Assembly (NCBI GenBank): GCA_020832235.1
Contig: JAFIEZ010000007.1
Location: forward strand, 186,001-250,000
Source of the DNA: Bacteroidota bacterium
Lineage (GTDB): Bacteria; Bacteroidota; Rhodothermia; Balneolales; HLUCCA01
Length of the DNA: 64,000 nt
Direction: 5' to 3'
Part shown: one piece after another, positions 34,195 through 42,228 of the stretch
Layout of the letters: each line of letters begins with the position of its first letter
Numbering within the stretch: the stretch's first letter is position 1
Notes under the pieces: model-generated
The model's input: only the letters and a program-made list of their open reading frames with translations
Databases searched by the model: none
What the model was told of the DNA's origin: nothing
Position numbers and translations under genes: made by a program

Positions 34195-35904
34195 ATGTAT
34201 CAGCACTATCCATCCTGGGCACATGAGTTCGCCGAAAAGTACTTTAGTAAAACACTAAATCAGTTTATTCTGCATGGCAATATTCGTGATGTAGTACCCG
34301 TAAAGCGTGATGAGACGTATGAGTTTATGCGCTTTGAAAACTTCTTGTCTGAAGAGCTTTTCGGTGCTCGTGATATTGTGCTGTATTACGACCGTTCTTC
34401 GGGAATTCGGTTTCGTGACGGTAAAAGTATGCAAGACTTCCAGCGTGCGGTTGCCGGTTACGACGCCTTTGGCGGAACAAATTTTGCAGGCAAACTGCCA
34501 AAAGACCCTGTGCGGGTATTGTCTCTTCTCGAAAACTTCTTCAGACTTCGGTTGGGCGACGGTAAGAGTATAGCCTGTATTATCGACTACAGTGAAACGA
34601 TTGTACCCATGAACGATGGGGGTGCAGCGGGTTCCGAAGACAGAAACGTGTTGGTTGCTCTCCAAAAATGGGCGCATGATCCGCTTTTCCTCGCGGCTGA
34701 TTTTACAGTGGTCTTGCTGGCCGAAAATGTAACCGACCTCAATAGAAATCTCATCCAAAGTCCCTTCGTCTCTTCCATAAAAGTGCAGCTGCCCGGTGAG
34801 ACTGAACGCACGGCGTATATCAACACCCTCACAGAGTCCTTTGATGATGTTTCTCAAGTACCGCTGCCTGTTCTCGCACAACAAACGGCAGGCCTCTCGT
34901 GTATCAATCTGAAAAGTATTGTTTCGGGCGCTGTTGAAAATCAGTCCAAAATCACGTTCGCATCCCTAACCGCAAATAAAAAAGAGCTCATAGAAGCCGA
35001 AGCTTACGGATTGCTTGAATTTGTTGATACTCGTTTCACACTCGACGATGTGGCAGGGCATGCACGCGTGAAAGAACACCTGCGCGATGCAGCCCGAAAT
35101 CTGAAGGCTGGTAGGAGGGATGTGATGCCTATGGGTTACTTGGTTGCCGGACCTGTCGGCACGGGCAAAACCTGGATGGTTACTTGTTTTGCCGGAGAAG
35201 TTGGCATCCCGATGGTCAAATTAAAGAACTTCCGCTCTCAATGGCAGGGCGTTACCGAAGGCAATCTGGAAAAAATTCTGACCCTGCTAGACGCCATGGC
35301 GCCCGTTGCCGTAATGATTGATGAAGCTGATGCATATCTGGGCGACCGGAGTTCTGGCGGCGACAGTGGTGTTTCAAGCAGAGTATTTGCCCAAATTGCC
35401 CAGTTTATGAGCAATACCATCAACAGAGGCCGTATTGTCTGGTTTCTGATGACGGCGCGTCCCGATCTCATGCCAATCGATTTGAAACGTCAAGGTCGTG
35501 CTGAAGAGCATTTGGCATTATTTCATCCATCCAGTGAAGAGGAACGATTGGAGTTATACCATGCCATGATACGTAAAACGGGCTTACAGCTGAGTGAAGA
35601 CTATGTTCCCCAAGAACTGTTAAACGGTGATATTACACTTTCTGGTGCCGATATGGAGGCTGCTCTGACCAGAGCAAAATTTCGGGCAGCATCCCAAAGC
35701 ATGACGGTCGTCACACCGGAAATACTGGATGCTACCTTTCAAGATTTTATTCCGCCATCGTATCCCGAAGAGGTTGAGCTGCAGACACTGATTGCTGTAA
35801 TGGAGTGCACATCGCGGGCGTTGCTGCCCGAACCATACAACAAAATGTCTCGCGAAGAGCTTACATTTCGATGTGAAGAGCTGCGCTTGTCTTTAGGACA
35901 ATAA
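34195..35904 (+). CDS. Ycf46-like AAA ATPase with degenerate N-terminal AAA-like domain
   Basis: A 569-residue protein in two halves. Residues ~25-260 resemble a degenerate AAA domain with no Walker A, but with a Walker-B-like strand (ACIIDYSETI) and an AENV sensor-like segment. Residues ~280-460 form an active AAA module: AGPVGTGKTW (Lys325), MIDEADAYLG (Asp376, Glu377), a polar sensor strand before MTARPD, and KRQGRAEEH where an Arg finger would be. This two-half layout fits Ycf46-like ATPases. It ends the plus-strand run with PspA, and its last 44 bases overlap the convergent methyltransferase. The client is unknown; a role in membrane upkeep is inference. Confidence 0.8.
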   Translation: MYQHYPSWAHEFAEKYFSKTLNQFILHGNIRDVVPVKRDETYEFMRFENFLSEELFGARDIVLYYDRSSGIRFRDGKSMQDFQRAVAGYDAFGGTNFAGKLPKDPVRVLSLLENFFRLRLGDGKSIACIIDYSETIVPMNDGGAAGSEDRNVLVALQKWAHDPLFLAADFTVVLLAENVTDLNRNLIQSPFVSSIKVQLPGETERTAYINTLTESFDDVSQVPLPVLAQQTAGLSCINLKSIVSGAVENQSKITFASLTANKKELIEAEAYGLLEFVDTRFTLDDVAGHARVKEHLRDAARNLKAGRRDVMPMGYLVAGPVGTGKTWMVTCFAGEVGIPMVKLKNFRSQWQGVTEGNLEKILTLLDAMAPVAVMIDEADAYLGDRSSGGDSGVSSRVFAQIAQFMSNTINRGRIVWFLMTARPDLMPIDLKRQGRAEEHLALFHPSSEEERLELYHAMIRKTGLQLSEDYVPQELLNGDITLSGADMEAALTRAKFRAASQSMTVVTPEILDATFQDFIPPSYPEEVELQTLIAVMECTSRALLPEPYNKMSREELTFRCEELRLSLGQ

Positions 35905-37087
35905 GTGACGGCTTGCCCTGCTCCACTATGCTGGTGAAAAAAAGGTGTGCATCTTCACCCATCTTCAATCCCAGCCTTTTGTACAGCTCATCGGTAGATA
36001 GAGGAAAGCCGCGCTGATGGATGTGAACCTTCGTTCCTTTGAGTGCCCGACGCAATTCTTTCGGCTTATACAAGTACATATCTGAAACAGGATAGCACTT
36101 TGCTGCCGGGTTTGCCACCGGTCGCCCGACGAGGTAGTCGGTAGCCAGATTCAACCGCATCAGTCCAAGTTGGTAGCCCAGTGCATCGGTAGCACGGGCT
36201 TTTATTATCGCAGGATCGGGCACAAAAAGCGCCATATCTTGAAAAAAAGTATCCCCTGATGTTAAGTTCTCGGTTGAAATTGTAGGTAGCCTTGCTGCTT
36301 CCTGTTTGATGCTGAACCCACCCGGCAGGCAGACGGCTATAACCTCCGCCTCACTATGAATGTCAGAATTGCAACCTGCTTCGCTGGACTCCATCGGCGA
36401 AACAATTGCCAGGACTTCCTTTACTTCTCCGTCAACGGATACAACATGTATATTGGTAACTCCCGGCAAATCACGTTCCACGGCATGAATATCGAACATA
36501 GGCGATAGTTTTACCATAACACCGGTCGATTTTTGCCGAATTTTATTCCAAAGATTCACTATGTCAGGCTCGCAATCTTTGAGCAGAAACACCCGTTGAG
36601 ATGGATTTCTGCGGGAGGGATCTATATATATCCAATCCACCTCCGGCATGGTCGTAAGGGCCTCCTCCGCGCTCATCAGATGATGTTGAATGTTCTGTGC
36701 TCCACCAATTCGATGATTATGGCAGGCCAACAGGTACGGTTGTCGAGCGTTCTCTACATAATGAACGGTATCAAAAGCAGAGCTGAACGCCATAGAATCC
36801 ATGCCAAGACCGCCCGTGAGATCAAGCAGTACCCTTCCTTCAATTAAACTTGCTTTATATTGCGCGGCTATTTCCCCGCTGCTTTGCTCCAGCGCCAGCC
36901 TGGTGTATGCCATACCAGATACATGCATGGATGGAAACTTCTTTACAGCTTTTGGGTAGCAATTCAGTTGTTCGGCTACAATAACGTCGCCGGGATTGGA
37001 TAGCAAATACTTGCCTGAATCTGTATTTTCGGCTTTTTGTAATCGCTCCAGCCATTCAGTTGCATCATCTGCAGGGTTAAACACCAT
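35861..37087 (-). CDS. Class I SAM-dependent methyltransferase with THUMP-like domain
   Basis: A 408-residue protein with a Rossmann methyltransferase core (VLLDLTGGLGMDSMAF motif I at about 88-103) and DWIYIDPSRR as the catalytic-loop Asp-Pro motif. The C-terminal ~110 residues match the THUMP-like domain found in bacterial proteins of this type, thought to modify RNA. It starts two bases after the secreted amidotransferase-like gene and its 3' end runs 44 bases into the AAA gene. The substrate is not known. Confidence 0.8.
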   Translation of the reverse strand: MVFNPADDATEWLERLQKAENTDSGKYLLSNPGDVIVAEQLNCYPKAVKKFPSMHVSGMAYTRLALEQSSGEIAAQYKASLIEGRVLLDLTGGLGMDSMAFSSAFDTVHYVENARQPYLLACHNHRIGGAQNIQHHLMSAEEALTTMPEVDWIYIDPSRRNPSQRVFLLKDCEPDIVNLWNKIRQKSTGVMVKLSPMFDIHAVERDLPGVTNIHVVSVDGEVKEVLAIVSPMESSEAGCNSDIHSEAEVIAVCLPGGFSIKQEAARLPTISTENLTSGDTFFQDMALFVPDPAIIKARATDALGYQLGLMRLNLATDYLVGRPVANPAAKCYPVSDMYLYKPKELRRALKGTKVHIHQRGFPLSTDELYKRLGLKMGEDAHLFFTSIVEQGKPSLIVLKTSAALHIEM

Positions 37088-37088
37088 C

Positions 37089-38372
37089 TCAGGTACGTTG
37101 TTTCTTCTTTTGTGCGGCAGGGAAGAGCACGTTATTGAGAATAAGGCGATATCCAGGGGAGTTTGGATGCAGACTTAAATCGGTTGGCGGATCACCCACA
37201 CGATGGGTATAGTCTTCTGGGTCATGACCGCCATAAAAGGTAAAAAACCCTTCTCCAAAATTGCCGTGTATGTACTTGGCCTCATTTCTACCCGGAATTT
37301 CAGCAAGAATGACTACAGAGCTTTTGATGGTTTCTTTGCGAAATGCAGTGGTTTGACCGTAGAACCCTTTTACACTGCTTACATGATTTTGAGTAAGCAT
37401 AGTAGGAACAGGATCCCATTTTGCAGAAAATTCAAACAAGGTGAAAAAATCCATGCTTTCATCAACCTCATTGAGCCTGACGGGAACATCTATATTTGCG
37501 TGGCGATACTCTGCAGGGTCTCGCTCAAGCTCGAAGTCACGGAAAGCAAGCGTGCGACTGAAATCAAGCTTTTCCTGCGCATTGGGGTCCATAGGATCTC
37601 CGTCAAAAGGTGTAGGTACGATATCAACACCATCGGCAGCCAAAGCGATGTCGAACGTATCGGTTCCCGAACACATCGCAAAAAGGAACCCACCGGCACC
37701 GATGAAATCACGGATGGTATTAACTACTTCTTTTTTCATCTCCGAAACTTTGGTAAAACCATTTCGGGCAGCCATTTCCTCAAGGTCACGTACTTGTCGC
37801 TGATACCAGGGAGTATGACGAAAAGCAGCCCAGAATTTGCCGTACTGCCCAGTGAAATCTTCGTGATGGAGGTGAAGCCAGTCGAAATTGTTTAAGTCAC
37901 CGGCCAGTACCTCTTCGTTGTAAATCGTTGTGTATGGTATTTCTGCATACTCTAGTGCCAGTGTCACGGCATCGTCCCAGGGAAGGGCATGTGGAGGTGT
38001 GTACACCGCGATGCTCGGCGCTTTTTCCAACGGGACTGCCGCCATATTTACGTCATTTCGCTCAATTTGGGCTATAATTCGTTGAGCTTCTGACGTGCTG
38101 AGGACCTCTGCATAAACACCCCGAACTCTGGCTCTGCGCAGCAAATGATCACTGTAAGGAGCCATGAAGCTGCCTCCTCTGTAGTTCAGCAGCCATTGAG
38201 CCTCACTACCTTCAGCGATATGGTTATAAATAATGCCATAGACCTTGAGGTGATTTGTTTGTGAGGCATCCATGGGAATTAGAATCTGACGAGCATCAGC
38301 GGTGGTGCCAAGACCGGTACCCAATACCAGTAAACTTGTTAAAAATGAAAGAAGAAATGTTTTTGAAATCAT
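37089..38372 (-). CDS. Secreted class I glutamine-amidotransferase-like protein
   Basis: A 427-residue protein with a signal peptide (hydrophobic ~5-22, ending TADA) and an amidotransferase-type fold. The stretch GGFLFAMCSGTDTFDIALAADGVDIV puts a Cys in a nucleophile-elbow-like turn, and WLHLHHEDFTG and the PYTTIY segment belong to the same fold. Similar proteins in related genomes are often labelled asparagine synthetase B, but it has no synthetase domain, so that name misleads. Its gene is four bases downstream of a 672-residue TPR gene. I infer a periplasmic or surface protein of unknown function. Confidence 0.7.
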   Translation of the reverse strand: MISKTFLLSFLTSLLVLGTGLGTTADARQILIPMDASQTNHLKVYGIIYNHIAEGSEAQWLLNYRGGSFMAPYSDHLLRRARVRGVYAEVLSTSEAQRIIAQIERNDVNMAAVPLEKAPSIAVYTPPHALPWDDAVTLALEYAEIPYTTIYNEEVLAGDLNNFDWLHLHHEDFTGQYGKFWAAFRHTPWYQRQVRDLEEMAARNGFTKVSEMKKEVVNTIRDFIGAGGFLFAMCSGTDTFDIALAADGVDIVPTPFDGDPMDPNAQEKLDFSRTLAFRDFELERDPAEYRHANIDVPVRLNEVDESMDFFTLFEFSAKWDPVPTMLTQNHVSSVKGFYGQTTAFRKETIKSSVVILAEIPGRNEAKYIHGNFGEGFFTFYGGHDPEDYTHRVGDPPTDLSLHPNSPGYRLILNNVLFPAAQKKKQRT

Positions 38373-38375
38373 GAG

Positions 38376-40394
38376 TTAACTCGGTCTGTTTTGTTGGAGT
38401 TGAATAAGTCGGGCACGTATTGCGTCGGCGTAAAACCCCTGAGAAAATTCGAATAAAATGTCTTCATAGAGCTGCATGATATGCTGCTGTCGCGAAGCAG
38501 TACTCATGCCAACCAATGTCTGTTCTGATGCACATCCCGAAAAGAATAGTTCATGAGCCGTACAGCCGGTTCTGTCTACAGACCATTCTACAAGAGGCAT
38601 AATGTAAGAGGGTACAGACTCGCCCAGGGGCTCATTTCGTATTTGTTGTTGCAGATACATCCCATCTGCAATGCGGGCTCGCTCCCACATGAGCCGCTCA
38701 CGCTGGGCTCCGCGAAATCCGTCTTGAATGACTTTATCAAGCAGGGCAAACGTTGCTTCCGGACTCAAAGTCCGCAGGTAGTCGGCGGCCATGAGAATAG
38801 ATTCACCCTGAAGAGGTACGGGTTGCGAAGCTGTTATCAGAGGAATAACCTCGGTAACAGCTTCCTCCACAAATCCGGCAGCAAACAGATAGCGGGCGTT
38901 GGAAAATGTTTTCAGCTCAGGTAAAGGGTCGCCCTCGTGACGACCTTCCTGAATCCATAACCGTAATCGGAGCGCATCATTGGCATAGTTACTGGTACTT
39001 TGTCGCTCAAGCGGACGCATCTGCAATGCTGCAAATTCGAAATCACCCGCGTAAAAGTCGTTCAAGGCAAGAAAATACCTCGTTTTTTCGGCCAGCTCTC
39101 CGGATCGTGCATTTCTATTGGCACGGGTAAGGTGGACTCGTGCCATACTGTGTCTTCCTGAACCCATGTAGATTCTCCCCTGTAGATAGTCAATGAGTAT
39201 TTCATGCTGAGGGTTCTGTGAAATAGTTCTGAGCTGTGTAAGTTGTTGTTCTGCACGAGAAAGGTCTTTGAGGTGATCTAAAGCAATTTCGCCTTTCAAT
39301 ACCAGAACCTCTGCTCTGCGGTTGTAATTTGGATGCGAAACGAGTATCTGCTGAAGCAGCTCTTCAGCACCTATGTATAGATCTCTGGCTTTTCCGTCGT
39401 AGTCGAGATTTCGCTCCGTAAGCGACCTGCTCCACAACATCATCATATGGGCACGGTCTTCTTTACTCCGTGCCTGCAGTGGGTGGTTCGCCTTTTCGTG
39501 ATAGAATTGAAATGCATCATCGGCCAGTTCAAATTGGTTCTGGGCCCTCAGGCGGTTGGCAATATTGTAGACCGGCCACGATCCATCCGGGGTAACAGCC
39601 TCCAACGAACGGGCAGCAGCTAATGCGCGGCGAAACAACTGTCTTTCCATGAGCAGAGCGATAGATACCTCCCGGAAGGCTATAAACTCTGGTGAGCCGC
39701 TTCGTAATTGCCGGCTACGCTCATCCAGCTCTAAAATCGCCAGCTCCGTTAATGCACTGTCATCAAATCCGATTATCTGACGCTGTATAAAAGTGGCGTT
39801 ATTGGGAGCGAACTCAAGAACATCAGCCAATGTTTCTACCGCTTTGTCGCGTTGATTTAACGACATATAACCAGATGTTATCTCTGAGAAAAACAGCGTC
39901 TTATTTCCGAAGCGTTCACGAGCCGATTCGTATAATTCAAGGGCAAGTGCTATTTCCCTTCGGTTTCGCATGAAATCACCAATGTATCGGTAAGCTTGCA
40001 GGGATGATTCGTTTGCAGCAATGGCATTCGACCATATTTCAATGGCTCTGTCGCGATTGTTATTCAGGTGGTAGATTTCTCCTAGCCTGGCCGCAAGCAC
40101 AATGTCTCCGTAATTGCCACGAAGTCTGCCCTCGGCCAGCTCAATGGCCTCATCGTAGCGTTTCAGCTCAACCAAAGCAGTGAGCGATTGGTCCAGAATC
40201 ATGTAATTATTCGGGTCGCGCTGAAGTAATTCATGTAAAATTTCATAGGCCTTTTCAAACTCATTCTGACGCATAAGCTGCGTGGCTGTGGCATATTCAG
40301 CACTTCTTTGAGCATGCAGGTGAATGGGAACCAGCCATATAAAACCCAGAAGCAGCGCTGCTGAAATCATTTTAGATACAAACGGCATTATCAT
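38376..40394 (-). CDS. Exported TPR repeat protein
   Basis: A 672-residue protein with a signal peptide (hydrophobic ~10-24, ending LHAQ) and TPR-type helical repeats through the mature region, clearest near 30-210 (for example AYEILHELLQRDPNN, ELAEGRLRGNYGDIVLAARLGEIY). Later parts have less regular helical pairs, and two cysteines sit near the C-terminus. Its start overlaps the end of maf by four bases; the secreted amidotransferase-like gene follows it four bases downstream. TPR proteins scaffold protein contacts in the periplasm; the partner may be its neighbour. Confidence 0.8.
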   Translation of the reverse strand: MIMPFVSKMISAALLLGFIWLVPIHLHAQRSAEYATATQLMRQNEFEKAYEILHELLQRDPNNYMILDQSLTALVELKRYDEAIELAEGRLRGNYGDIVLAARLGEIYHLNNNRDRAIEIWSNAIAANESSLQAYRYIGDFMRNRREIALALELYESARERFGNKTLFFSEITSGYMSLNQRDKAVETLADVLEFAPNNATFIQRQIIGFDDSALTELAILELDERSRQLRSGSPEFIAFREVSIALLMERQLFRRALAAARSLEAVTPDGSWPVYNIANRLRAQNQFELADDAFQFYHEKANHPLQARSKEDRAHMMMLWSRSLTERNLDYDGKARDLYIGAEELLQQILVSHPNYNRRAEVLVLKGEIALDHLKDLSRAEQQLTQLRTISQNPQHEILIDYLQGRIYMGSGRHSMARVHLTRANRNARSGELAEKTRYFLALNDFYAGDFEFAALQMRPLERQSTSNYANDALRLRLWIQEGRHEGDPLPELKTFSNARYLFAAGFVEEAVTEVIPLITASQPVPLQGESILMAADYLRTLSPEATFALLDKVIQDGFRGAQRERLMWERARIADGMYLQQQIRNEPLGESVPSYIMPLVEWSVDRTGCTAHELFFSGCASEQTLVGMSTASRQQHIMQLYEDILFEFSQGFYADAIRARLIQLQQNRPS

Positions 40395-40999
40395 GAATCG
40401 GAATTGGTAAACAAATGTTGTGTTAATTGCGGGTTCATCTTTCGAAGCTGCCTGTAAAGGTGCTGCAATGGTAATCCTACTACATTGTAATAGTCGCCTT
40501 CAATATGTTTAACGAACAAACAGCCTAAATCGTCTTGAATCCCGTAAGATCCTGCCTTATCCATAGGAGAACCACCGGCAACATAGGCGCTTATTTCATC
40601 GGGGGTGAGTTCGGAAAAGGTCACTTTTGTAGCCTCATGAAAAGCTACAGGCTCACTCCCGCTTCCGGCAGGCGGTACCAGTACAACACCTGTTATAACG
40701 GTGTGGGTTTCGGCACTGAGCATACGCAGCATTTCTTCCGCATGAGCAACCGATTCAGGTTTGCCCAGAATCTGACCATGTAACACTACAATGGTATCTG
40801 CTCCAATGACCAGCGCATCGCTGTGTTGCGCGGCTACATCGTTGGCTTTTTGGATAGCCAGACTTTGTGCTACTTGCTCCGGAATCTCATTCTCCGGTAT
40901 AGTCTCTATAACAGAAGAGGGTATAACTTCATGCGCAAGGTTTATCATTTTTAACAAAAAATGGCGTCTTGGACTGCCTGAGGCCAATATGATTCTCAT
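40391..40999 (-). CDS. maf: Maf family nucleoside-triphosphate pyrophosphatase
   Basis: About 202 residues, hydrolysing non-canonical or dTTP/UTP nucleotides to monophosphates. I used the Met in MRIILASGSPRRHFLL because this is the conserved Maf N-terminus with the SGSPRR motif; earlier in-frame codons are outside the family. VIGADTIVVLHGQILGKP contains the catalytic Asp and the T-V-V motif, and GSYGIQDDLGCLFVKHIEGDYYNVVGLPL is the expected C-terminal pattern. Maf affects septum formation in B. subtilis. It heads an operon with the TPR, amidotransferase-like and methyltransferase genes. Confidence 0.93.
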   Translation of the reverse strand: MRIILASGSPRRHFLLKMINLAHEVIPSSVIETIPENEIPEQVAQSLAIQKANDVAAQHSDALVIGADTIVVLHGQILGKPESVAHAEEMLRMLSAETHTVITGVVLVPPAGSGSEPVAFHEATKVTFSELTPDEISAYVAGGSPMDKAGSYGIQDDLGCLFVKHIEGDYYNVVGLPLQHLYRQLRKMNPQLTQHLFTNSDS

Positions 41000-41010
41000 A
41001 GACTTATTGT

Positions 41011-41092
41011 ATACTTCGATTAAGGAAGAAAAGTAAGGCTTTTTGCTGTCAACCTCATTTATTTGAAAAAAACGAAGTATTTTTACCTTACT
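41011..41092. promoter_or_regulatory. Interleaved inverted repeats in divergent maf/DUF3098 promoter region
   Basis: Two inverted-repeat pairs lie between divergent genes: ATACTTCG (41011-41018) with CGAAGTAT (41073-41080), and AGTAAGG (41032-41038) with CCTTACT (41086-41092). They interleave rather than nest. They may be matching control boxes on the two strands. Evidence is positional only. Confidence 0.35.
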
Positions 41093-41118
41093 AATCATGA
41101 ACACTAAAGTCCTCAACT

Positions 41119-41385
41119 ATGCCTAAAGGAACGTCGCGCAGGGCAAGAGCGCAAAAGAAAATAGTTAAAGAACCCATGCTTTTCGATCGTATGAACTACA
41201 CATACCTGCTTGCCGCATTGGTTCTCATATTGGGCGGATTTTTGGGGATGTATATAGAAAATGAGTTTCTCGGATGGTTCTCTCTGTATATCGCTCCAAT
41301 AATGATTATTGGCGGTTACATTGTAGTTGCTATCGCTATCTTGCGTAAGTCCGATAAAAACGTGCAGTCTGGTGAATTAAGTTAA
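41119..41385 (+). CDS. DUF3098 family small membrane protein
   Basis: An 88-residue protein with a basic N-terminus (SRRARAQKK) and two hydrophobic helices (about 27-45 and 53-73). The LFDRMNYTYLLAALVLILGGFLGM stretch resembles DUF3098, a small family found in Bacteroidota and relatives. The function is unknown. It is followed after 12 bases by the DUF92 gene in the same direction. Confidence 0.75.
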   Translation: MPKGTSRRARAQKKIVKEPMLFDRMNYTYLLAALVLILGGFLGMYIENEFLGWFSLYIAPIMIIGGYIVVAIAILRKSDKNVQSGELS

Positions 41386-41397
41386 TTAAAAGACCAG

Positions 41398-42228
41398 GTG
41401 TCAGACCGCAAAATTAACTATATCATCATATTTGCAATCATCGCACTTTTTGTGCTTGAAGCAAACGCATCAGAACGAATCGGTTTGCTGCTTGCGGTCA
41501 TTGTAAGCATCATCGCAGCATATACGGCATTTCTTTTCAATACCCTTACCATTGATGGCAGCAGGGCTGCTGTGGTAATTGGAATTATTACTTTAGGCTT
41601 CGGCGGACTGGAACCAACGGTAGTGGTGGCCGCTTTCTTTCTGAGCAGTAATATTGTGGGGCCTATTTTTGGCAAACCTATTGGTTCTAATCGAATAATG
41701 GCTGAACGAAGAACCGGGGCGCAGGTATGGGCAAACTCTTTTTGGTTTGTTATCAGCATAATGCTTTACTTTGTAACCAAAGCCGATATGTTTCTGGTCT
41801 CTGCTTACGCAGCAATAGCCGCTGCCAATTCAGATACCTGGGCAACGGAGGTCGGTACCCGTATCAAACGGGGTAGTACACGATTGATTCTCGGGTTTCA
41901 AAAAGTAAACCGGGGTACGGATGGTGGGGTTAGTGTTGCCGGAACTTTAGCAGCATTTTTCGGAGCTGTTTTTATTGCCGTTATATCGTTGTACTTTCCA
42001 AAGAATTTCATGCTCATAGCGGCCGTATCCGTTGTTAGCGCAGGCCTCCTCGGAAGCCTGACCGATTCATTGCTGGGTGCCTGGTTTCAGGCGGGAGGTC
42101 GCCGTCTGCCGCCTTTACTTGGAACTGAAGGAAATCACGAAAACAATACCGTAAACTTTATAGCTACCGGATTCGGCATGCTATACGGATTAACCATTTA
42201 CAACATCTTAGTCTATGTCCTGGTATAG
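41398..42228 (+). CDS. DUF92 family integral membrane protein
   Basis: A 276-residue protein with about seven helices. The conserved AANSDTWATEVGTR motif and the GTDGGVSVAGTLAAF loop identify DUF92, the TMEM19-like family related to phytol/prenyl kinases. Some members phosphorylate isoprenoid alcohols; activity here is not proven. GTG is the start codon I used; the next in-frame ATG is far inside the protein. Its last 14 bases overlap the symporter gene. Cotranscribed with DUF3098 and the symporter. Confidence 0.85.
   Translation: MSDRKINYIIIFAIIALFVLEANASERIGLLLAVIVSIIAAYTAFLFNTLTIDGSRAAVVIGIITLGFGGLEPTVVVAAFFLSSNIVGPIFGKPIGSNRIMAERRTGAQVWANSFWFVISIMLYFVTKADMFLVSAYAAIAAANSDTWATEVGTRIKRGSTRLILGFQKVNRGTDGGVSVAGTLAAFFGAVFIAVISLYFPKNFMLIAAVSVVSAGLLGSLTDSLLGAWFQAGGRRLPPLLGTEGNHENNTVNFIATGFGMLYGLTIYNILVYVLV

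Noticed and set aside
34255-34884. 209-codon open frame antisense to the AAA gene
   Set aside because: The product resembles no family and the plus-strand frame has clear AAA features.
28509-35904. Defence island or phage-like system
   Set aside because: No nuclease, toxin, reverse transcriptase, Cas protein or phage structural gene is seen; the AAA and PspA genes fit envelope upkeep better.
37203-37895. 230-codon plus-strand frame
   Set aside because: It is opposite the secreted amidotransferase-like gene, whose signal peptide and conserved Cys region are convincing.
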